The translations under genes were made by a program, and so were the position numbers. This document shows, in pieces, positions 6,991 to 11,224 of a stretch of DNA of 11,224 nucleotides. This DNA comes from Pirellulaceae bacterium (GTDB lineage: Bacteria; Planctomycetota; Planctomycetia; Pirellulales; Pirellulaceae). The stretch spans positions 1-11,224 of the forward strand of contig JADLDX010000684.1 of the NCBI GenBank assembly GCA_020846515.1, in the 5' to 3' direction. Numbering within the stretch: the stretch's first letter is position 1; each line of letters begins with the position of its first letter. The notes under the pieces were generated by a model. That model was not told where the DNA came from, did no database searches, and saw nothing but the letters and a program-made list of their open reading frames with translations.

Positions 6991-7110
6991 CCCCCGCATT
7001 CCGTGTCGAGGTTCTTGGGTTAGACATCACCACGCAGAATTATATGCAGCATGTAGCCCCGGCACTCCGTGACGGGGCTCTTACGTTAGGGCATCTTCAT
7101 GCGGAAGAAT
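6991..7110 (+). repeat. Diverged tandem repeat with GTAG-foot hairpin (family 3)
   Basis: Two copies of a roughly 50-base unit, 6991-7040 and 7056-7110, are separated by 15 bases. By hand alignment they match at about 39 of 50 aligned positions, with small gaps; both carry CCGTG, GG-TCTT, GTTAG, CATC and end AGAAT. The second copy is an intact hairpin: CCCCG plus CAC (57-61 and 63-65 of the 7000s) pairs with GTG plus CGGGG (7069-7077), with one mismatch and loop TCC. It is preceded directly by GTAG (7053-7056). In the first copy the hairpin has decayed. The element lies between the decarboxylase start and the 3' end of the TraB-like gene. Confidence 0.65.
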
Positions 7111-7114
7111 GAAT

Positions 7115-7140
7115 GACGAGTCGCGGAGCGATTCGTTTAC
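7115..7140 (-). repeat. REP-like palindrome, family 2, copy 2
   Basis: This is a second copy of the palindrome at 4789-4814, identical over 22 core bases: a 9-bp stem ACGAATCGC/GCGACTCGT (minus strand) around TCC. Here the foot reads GTAA instead of GTAG. It lies 3 bases beyond the stop of the TraB-like gene, so both copies of this family abut a stop codon. A role in transcript ending is possible. Confidence 0.65.
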
Positions 7141-7143
7141 TGC

Positions 7144-8241
7144 TCAGTTCTGCATATCCCAAGCGTCCAGCCATATCGTTTTGGTCGGTTTCATTTGAAA
7201 CTGCTGGACCATTTCTTCGTGCATGTGTTTGAAGTGACCGGCACCGTAGAAGATGCCTAACCGTTTCTTGCCAGCATCGAGCTCTTTCTTGAGAACCTCC
7301 AAGGCCTTGGCGTTGCGTTCGGTAATCAACGTGCTCTTGCCGTCGTCTCCGGCAATGGCCGCCAATTGGCCGTCCATCTGTTCCATCTGCTCAGCCACCA
7401 CCCGCTTCATGGCCAACTCACGATTGCCCGACAACAGAGCGCTGAGCATATTCAGGTCGCCACCTTTCTTCGAGCTCTGCAGCGCCAGGCTGGATCCCAT
7501 CGAACGCATCATGAACTGCATGATCCCTTCTTGCCTCTCATTGAGACTCTGCGAGAACTCTTCGGGATTCATATCAGCATGCACAAAATTCTTGGCCTGG
7601 TAATCAATCTCTTCCAATTGAAAGCTCAAGCCCAACATGTCCTTCATGCCGCTTTGCAGAGCACTGATCGCGCTGCGATCCTTGGCCCGCACGTTATCCA
7701 ACTGCTTGACCATCTCCGGATCACTGACCATTTCATACAGCAACGCTTCGTAGCTGCGGAACATCGAATTCAGATTTTTGAAGTAGGTCTTGTCGGCGAT
7801 GTGAATGGCGCCGATCAAGTCGACCTCTGCACCTGAGTAAGGGCCAGCGGCCGCCTTGTAGGTCACGACTGCCGTCTGCAATTTCACAATCTGATTGTTC
7901 GCCCCTTTGACCGTACGAATGAATGCCTGCTCGGCACCGACGGGCTTGCCGGCTGATTCACTCGGCTTTTTCGCCGGCGATTTTTTGGCTGGTGATTTCT
8001 TGGCGGAATCACCTTTCGAATCTCCCGCGTTGCCATCCTGTTTGGCAGACGTTTTCGCCGATGGCTTGGTGGAAGACTTGGTGGAGCCTCGTGGCGGCGC
8101 TTCTTGCGTCGGACTCAGACCATCGGCCGGAGGTGGCTGAGGCTGCTCGATGGCCCATCCATAGGGGCTAGTCGCGGCGACCAGCCACAAGAGGCTCAGG
8201 CGTAAAGACCAATTCCATGCCGTCGAAAGTGGGTACTTCAT
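7144..8241 (-). CDS. Secreted TraB/GumN-like protein with Lys-rich linker
   Basis: The 365-residue product begins with a signal peptide: charged start, hydrophobic core at about 13-24, likely cleavage after GWA at 30. A low-complexity stretch follows (about 33-102), rich in Pro, Ser, Thr, Lys and Ala, with tandem KKSPA units at 81-92 resembling histone H1-type tails. The folded part shows marks of the TraB/GumN superfamily: an N-terminal strand and histidine motif DLIGAIHIAD (141-150), an acidic motif ALLYEMV (166-172), and near the end ERNAKALEVLKKEL (308-321) followed by LGIFYGAGHFKHM (328-340). Family members are poorly characterised; a metal-dependent hydrolase or peptidase role has been proposed for relatives. 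Gln- and Met-rich helices occupy 225-300. It lies 78 bases downstream of purQ on the same strand and may share its transcript, though nothing else links it to purine synthesis. Confidence 0.75.
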   Translation of the reverse strand: MKYPLSTAWNWSLRLSLLWLVAATSPYGWAIEQPQPPPADGLSPTQEAPPRGSTKSSTKPSAKTSAKQDGNAGDSKGDSAKKSPAKKSPAKKPSESAGKPVGAEQAFIRTVKGANNQIVKLQTAVVTYKAAAGPYSGAEVDLIGAIHIADKTYFKNLNSMFRSYEALLYEMVSDPEMVKQLDNVRAKDRSAISALQSGMKDMLGLSFQLEEIDYQAKNFVHADMNPEEFSQSLNERQEGIMQFMMRSMGSSLALQSSKKGGDLNMLSALLSGNRELAMKRVVAEQMEQMDGQLAAIAGDDGKSTLITERNAKALEVLKKELDAGKKRLGIFYGAGHFKHMHEEMVQQFQMKPTKTIWLDAWDMQN

Positions 8242-8319
8242 GACATTTACACCCGGAAAATGAAATTTTCGTATTGGAATTCCTCGAGAGCCACCTACTA
8301 CAACTGTAGCACGATCGGC

Positions 8320-9102
8320 CTACGCGAAGTAGTTGACCGCATTTTGGAAGAGAGCTAAACCATCGCCATGTGCCGGTTGTTCGGCCCGACGTGTCCAGTA
8401 TGGATGATGTGTCGCTTCGATATGCCTTTCTGGGTGGGGCATTAGCCCAAAAATGCGGCCGCTCGCGTCGCTCAGGCCCGCCACATTCATTTCCGATCCA
8501 TTGGGATTAACTGGAAATGGTAGTTGAGTATTGGACACCGCGCCATGTTCTTCGGCGTAACGCAAGCACAACTGGTTCGTGCCTGCAAAACGACAACCGT
8601 CGTCGTCGTTCCGCAAGACCATTCGCCCTTCGGCGTGTGCCATGGGCAAGTACATGCGATCGATGCCTTGCAAGAAAACACAATTGCTGGCCGCCGAGGC
8701 CAGGTGCACCCAGCGATCTTCGAAGCGATTCTGACGATTGAGCGTCAAGGTCGCCGGCGGATGCTCTGGGTTTTCAAAGAAAATGCCCAAACGCATCATG
8801 ATCTGGAAACCGTTGCAAATACCTAGCACCAAATGATCGGCGTCGCGAAACTGGTTGACTGTGTCGCTAAGGTGGACCTTCAGCTGCTGTGCCAGAATTC
8901 TGCCAGCAGCGATGTCGTCGCCATAACTGAATCCACCTGGGAAGCAAAGAATCTGATGGTCGGCGGCCAGTTGAGGCGATTCGATCAGTCGGTTTACGTG
9001 CAATAAAGTTGTCTGTGCGCCAGCCAATTCAAAGGCGTACGCAGTTTCGACTTCACAATTCGTTCCAGGGGCTCGCAGAATGAGCACCTTTGGCGTGGCC
9101 AT
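8320..9102 (-). CDS. purQ: Phosphoribosylformylglycinamidine synthase, glutaminase subunit (PurQ)
   Basis: PurQ hydrolyses glutamine and passes ammonia to PurL, which converts FGAR to FGAM in step 4 of purine synthesis. The 260-residue sequence shows the typical start (PKVLILRAPGTNCEVETAYAF), the loop FPGGFSYGDDIAAGRI (54-69), the nucleophile Cys96 in LGICNGFQIM, and His223 and Glu225 in MPHPERHIEA. It is longer than Bacillus PurQ (about 227) and matches the longer form found in several phyla. The large PurL and PurS partners are not in the window. ATG at 9102 gives a family-normal N-terminus; no strong Shine-Dalgarno is seen. The gene is first on its strand after the 429-base spacer carrying the hairpin cluster. 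Confidence 0.95.
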   Translation of the reverse strand: MATPKVLILRAPGTNCEVETAYAFELAGAQTTLLHVNRLIESPQLAADHQILCFPGGFSYGDDIAAGRILAQQLKVHLSDTVNQFRDADHLVLGICNGFQIMMRLGIFFENPEHPPATLTLNRQNRFEDRWVHLASAASNCVFLQGIDRMYLPMAHAEGRMVLRNDDDGCRFAGTNQLCLRYAEEHGAVSNTQLPFPVNPNGSEMNVAGLSDASGRIFGLMPHPERHIEATHHPYWTRRAEQPAHGDGLALFQNAVNYFA

Positions 9103-9222
9103 CGATCAACCCTTATCCGATAGTACTGTAGAACCATCTAAGTTAGCCGCGGAAGTTAGTGTGACCCCATAGGCAGACTCTGCCAAGGTGACGCCACGCG
9201 GTTAAACACAATACCGTTCAAA

Positions 9223-9412
9223 TTTACGTAGCCACCGCTGCCAAGCGGTGGATTTTGTTTACGTAGCCACCCGCTGCCAAGCGGTTTACGTAGCCACCCG
9301 CTGCCAAGCGGTGGATTTTGTCTCCGCCAGTCCACCGTCTGGCGACGGGTGGCTACGGACCCAGTCCACCGTCTGGCGACGGTGGCTACGGTAGCGACAG
9401 GTGGCTACGGAC
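9223..9412. repeat. Cluster of six REP-like hairpin units in two opposing sets (family 1)
   Basis: Three units face plus. Their GTAG feet are at 9228, 9263 and 9290, each followed by CCACCGCT, loop GCCA, then AGCGGTGG. The second and third have an extra C in the left arm, and the second lacks the last TGG of its right arm. Three units face minus. Two are complete: CCACCGTC, loop TGGC, GACGGTGG then CTAC at 9332-9356 and 9366-9389. The third is a half unit with CTAC ending at 9408. On the same strand the two sets differ in the stem by CT/AG versus TC/GA, which keeps both base pairs. Units are 27-37 bases apart. The opposing sets can also pair with each other as one large inverted repeat. This is the layout of a BIME-type REP cluster. 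Confidence 0.8.
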
Positions 9413-9495
9413 AAGTTCACCTAGAGGTGGGGTAAAAAAAAGCTTCAGTTCTTCGAGCTAGCGACTACACTACAGGTTGGAAGAAATCTTGTCCT

Positions 9496-9507
9496 GGGCT
9501 TTAGCCC
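9496..9507 (+). repeat. Short hairpin before the secreted protein gene
   Basis: GGGCT-TT-AGCCC forms a perfect 5-bp hairpin with a 2-nt loop, 24 bases before the ATG at 9532, and is followed by a T-rich stretch GCTTTTCTC. It could be a weak terminator, part of the 5' leader, or another dispersed palindrome. It has no GTAG foot. Confidence 0.4.
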
Positions 9508-9531
9508 GCTTTTCTCTAACGGATTCCAAGC

Positions 9532-10548
9532 ATGGTCGTCCGCTGGCTGCGAATATCGAAAAGTTTGACAGCTTTATGGGTTTCCCTGGCTCTGATTAGT
9601 GCTGGGAGCGCGCCGATGGCTCAAGCACAAACAGCTGGTGCCGCACAATCAGCGCCGGCGGCTGGCCTGCCTGTGGCGGCCAATTCAGGTCGGCGTCTGG
9701 CGGCAGATGCTATCCACATTATCCCACCGGCGGCCGAATTTGGGGAAACTTTCGAAGGTCCATTCGATCTCCCACTGGTCACACCGCCCGCCGAACTGAA
9801 CTGGACACCTAACTTGGCGCCGGCCAGTGAGACATTGGCAATCCTGGCCAAGAACCAGATATTCCGCCATGAAGTCTGGTCAATGGAAATGGGCTTCAAA
9901 CCAGTTCGCATGATCCCTGTCGAATTGACCAATGCCCAGGGAGTCGTCGAAACCAAGATCGTCTGGTATCTGCTGTATTACGTGCGTTACCTGGGTGGCG
10001 ATATTGATCCCTCGCCGAGCAAAGACAGCTTTGGCAATGAGATTTTCCAGCCAGCTCCAGGAGCTGGGCGTACGGTACGCCGCTTTTTGCCGGGCTTCAC
10101 CATGAACTGTTCAGCACTGGGTAAACGGTTTGAAAGCCGCTTCATTCCCCAGGCCATTCCACTAATCACTGAAAAAGAACGCGTTGGCAAGCCTGTTTAT
10201 GATGCCATTGCTATTCAGAAAGTGCCTATTCAATTGTCGACCCCGCGCGAATCCCACGAAGTTTGGGGGGTAGCTACCTGGACCGACGTTGACCCGCGAA
10301 CGGATTTTTTCTCGGTCGAAGTCCGAGGGTTGACCAATGCCCAGAAAACCGAAAATGTGGATGGCAAATTGGTTAGCAAGCAAAAGACGCTCGTGCTGAA
10401 CTTTTCCAGGCCCGGCGATACTGTCAACGAATTGGCCGACAAAATCCGATATGGAGTGCCTGCCTATAGTGATTCTGCCCATCAAAAACTGATACTCAGC
10501 AAGTATGGCCTGCAGGAGCGTCTTGATCACTATTGGATTTATCGTTAG
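9532..10548 (+). CDS. Secreted protein of unknown function (planctomycete type)
   Basis: I do not recognise a characterised family. The 338-residue product has a clear signal peptide: Arg/Lys-containing start, hydrophobic core at about 11-24, cleavage likely after AQA at 32. An Ala/Gly/Pro-rich stretch (33-58) follows, then a folded domain. Notable parts are [20 protein letters not shown] (62-81), [24 protein letters not shown] (105-128), [14 protein letters not shown] (143-156, a hydrophobic beta-like strand rather than a membrane helix), [28 protein letters not shown] (243-270) and the end [14 protein letters not shown]. There is only one cysteine (193). The repeated beta-like pattern with 'VEVRGLTNA' suggests an extracytoplasmic beta-rich fold. 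The ATG gives a proper signal peptide; no good Shine-Dalgarno is visible. The stop is 97 bases before rpmA on the same strand. Confidence 0.7.
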   Translation: MVVRWLRISKSLTALWVSLALISAGSAPMAQAQTAGAAQSAPAAGLPVAANSGRRLAADAIHIIPPAAEFGETFEGPFDLPLVTPPAELNWTPNLAPASETLAILAKNQIFRHEVWSMEMGFKPVRMIPVELTNAQGVVETKIVWYLLYYVRYLGGDIDPSPSKDSFGNEIFQPAPGAGRTVRRFLPGFTMNCSALGKRFESRFIPQAIPLITEKERVGKPVYDAIAIQKVPIQLSTPRESHEVWGVATWTDVDPRTDFFSVEVRGLTNAQKTENVDGKLVSKQKTLVLNFSRPGDTVNELADKIRYGVPAYSDSAHQKLILSKYGLQERLDHYWIYR

Positions 10549-10564
10549 GATTCTCTTGTCAAGT

Positions 10565-10591
10565 TGGGCAGATCGCCTTCGCACCTGCCCA
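10565..10591 (+). promoter_or_regulatory. Hairpin in the spacer before rpmA
   Basis: TGGGCAG (10565-10571) pairs perfectly with CTGCCCA (10585-10591) around a 13-nt loop. It lies 16 bases after the stop of the secreted protein gene and 54 bases before rpmA. Without a T tract it is not a standard terminator. It may be a 3'-end structure of the first gene or a leader element of rpmA. Pairing is seen; role is a guess. Confidence 0.4.
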
Positions 10592-10645
10592 GAATTATTG
10601 TCAAACGAATCAATCACTCACAAAGTTGGCGACGAGAACTCAGTA

Positions 10646-10894
10646 ATGGCACACAAGAAAGGTCAAGGCTCGACCCGTAACGGACGCGACAGCAATGCTC
10701 AGCGACGTGGGGTCAAGCGATTTGGTGGCGAGCAAGTTACCGCTGGTTCCATTCTGGTTCGCCAAGTGGGTACAAAGTTTCATCCTGGTCGCAATGTCGG
10801 CATGGGCAAGGACTACACCTTGTTCGCACTGAAAGAAGGCACCGTCTTCTTCGACCAAGAAGGCCGACGTATCAACATCGCCATTGTTAACTAA
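10646..10894 (+). CDS. rpmA: Ribosomal protein bL27
   Basis: bL27 is a large-subunit protein whose N-terminal tail reaches the peptidyl-transferase centre. The 82-residue product begins [20 protein letters not shown] and continues with [27 protein letters not shown] and [20 protein letters not shown], all diagnostic. Length is normal. It has no Firmicutes-type N-terminal extension, so it needs no Prp cleavage. The ATG at 10646 is chosen because it gives the universal MAHKK start; the open frame continues upstream but that part is not conserved L27 sequence. The site GAG lies about 10 bases upstream, a weak ribosome binding site. In many bacteria rpmA follows rplU (bL21) and precedes obg; here a secreted protein gene precedes it and the next reading frame is on the other strand. 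Confidence 0.97.
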   Translation: MAHKKGQGSTRNGRDSNAQRRGVKRFGGEQVTAGSILVRQVGTKFHPGRNVGMGKDYTLFALKEGTVFFDQEGRRINIAIVN

Positions 10895-10925
10895 GTGGCA
10901 GCATCGCCCGCGTTTACGGATGTGC

Positions 10926-10978
10926 CAGACCAGGCCATGACAGACCAGGCCATGACAGACTAGGCCATGACAGACCAG
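10926..10978. repeat. 15-bp tandem repeat, 3.5 copies
   Basis: The unit CAGACCAGGCCATGA repeats at 10926, 10941 and 10956 (one C-to-T change in the third), followed by a partial copy to 10978. There are no spacers, so it is not a CRISPR array. It starts 31 bases after the rpmA stop in non-coding sequence. Near-identity of the copies indicates recent slippage expansion. Confidence 0.85.
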
Positions 10979-11038
10979 CACGGGCCAACCGAAGCGCAAA
11001 GTTACAGCGGTAAATCTATCTGACCAGCCATGTCGCGC

Positions 11039-11063
11039 GCTCTTACCTTGTCAAGGTAAGAGC
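11039..11063. terminator. Perfect 25-nt palindrome, possible bidirectional terminator
   Basis: GCTCTTACCTTG and CAAGGTAAGAGC are exact reverse complements around a single T (11051), giving an 11- to 12-bp stem. It lies between rpmA (plus) and the minus-strand reading frame ending at 11089, where a shared transcript end would be expected. No T tract follows in either direction, so intrinsic termination is uncertain. Confidence 0.5.
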
Positions 11064-11088
11064 AACTGATGCACTGGTTGCGCTCCGC

Positions 11089-11223
11089 TTAGCGTGAGTG
11101 CCTGGCGGAATTCGGCGCAACATGCACTTCCATCTGGTCGAGCGCTGCAGAGATCTGCTGGAGTTTCTCTGGCGATAAAGCATTATTTCGGCCAAATCGA
11201 ACTTGATAGTAGGCTTCGGTCAT
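11089..11223 (-). CDS. Short hypothetical reading frame at window edge, possibly partial
   Basis: On the minus strand an open frame reads MTEAYYQVRFGRNNALSPEK and continues with an amphipathic helix-like segment LQQISAALDQMEVHV, ending APNSARHSR: 44 codons plus TAA. The ATG is one base from the window edge, so the frame may extend further upstream and this may be only the C-terminal end of a longer gene. I recognise no family. Support comes from the sensible residue composition and from its place after the palindrome at 11039-11063. Confidence is low. Confidence 0.35.
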   Translation of the reverse strand: MTEAYYQVRFGRNNALSPEKLQQISAALDQMEVHVAPNSARHSR

Positions 11224-11224
11224 A

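Larger units (their letters stand above)
9103..9531. other. Gene-free divergent spacer
   Basis: This 429-base stretch separates purQ (minus) from the secreted protein gene (plus), so promoters for both must lie here, but I cannot identify convincing -35/-10 boxes. It holds a small palindrome GGCAGACTCTGCC (9172-9184), the six-unit hairpin cluster (9223-9412), an A tract (9434-9441), and a hairpin GGGCT-TT-AGCCC (9496-9507). No reading frame here looks coding. Confidence 0.6.

Noticed and set aside
7366..7836. Plus-strand frame of 156 codons opposite the TraB-like gene
   Set aside because: It is a shadow of the minus-strand gene, which has a signal peptide and family motifs.
9223..9412. CRISPR array
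   Set aside because: Units are hairpins in both orientations with variable, short spacing and no unique spacers of constant length; no cas genes nearby.
10505..10645. Longer rpmA start at 10505
   Set aside because: The extra 47 residues overlap the end of the preceding gene and resemble nothing in bL27; MAHKK at 10646 is the universal start.
10640..10999. Minus-strand protein with repeated VCHGL units
   Set aside because: It is antisense to rpmA and its repeats are just the translation of the 15-bp tandem repeat.

Overview
The window looks like chromosomal DNA from a planctomycete, probably of the Pirellula/Rhodopirellula type. The evidence is indirect. Several proteins resemble planctomycete-specific secreted or lipoprotein families. 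A dihydropteroate-synthase-like protein of the kind seen in bacteria and archaea with tetrahydromethanopterin (H4MPT) sits beside p-aminobenzoate genes. Intergenic spaces are rich in palindromes, and Shine-Dalgarno sequences are often weak. No rRNA, tRNA, CRISPR array, transposase or phage gene is visible.

Layout. Positions 1-92 hold two tandem hairpins. From 3853 down to 93, on the minus strand, lies a probable pterin/pABA operon: a DHPS-like pterin-binding protein, then pabB, then pabA. The PabB carries the PIKGT lysine that separates aminodeoxychorismate synthase from anthranilate synthase, so this pair makes the p-aminobenzoate precursor rather than tryptophan. The spacer 3854-4078 contains a long nested hairpin with a T tract, just ahead of a plus-strand RluA-family pseudouridine synthase (4079-4786). 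A small Cys-containing lipoprotein candidate follows (4912-5271).

From 6974 down to 5295 is a thiamine-diphosphate 2-keto-acid decarboxylase of the PDC/IPDC/KdcA group. Positions 6975-7143 carry a diverged tandem palindromic repeat. Next on the minus strand are purQ (9102-8320) and, downstream of it, a secreted TraB/GumN-like protein with a Lys/Ala/Ser/Pro-rich linker (8241-7144). Positions 9103-9531 are a gene-free divergent spacer with a cluster of six related hairpin units, three in each orientation. On the plus strand follow an unrecognised secreted protein (9532-10548) and rpmA for ribosomal protein bL27 (10646-10894). The window ends with a 15-bp tandem repeat, a perfect 25-nt palindrome and a short minus-strand reading frame that touches the edge.

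Two things stand out. First, the gene order DHPS-like - pabB - pabA suggests a cofactor module feeding pABA into H4MPT and/or folate synthesis. Second, three different families of intergenic palindrome carry GTAG (or GTAA) directly at the foot of the hairpin, and one shows compensatory base changes in its stem. That is the architecture of REP elements mobilised by RAYT (TnpA_REP) enzymes. No RAYT gene is in the window, so this remains an inference.
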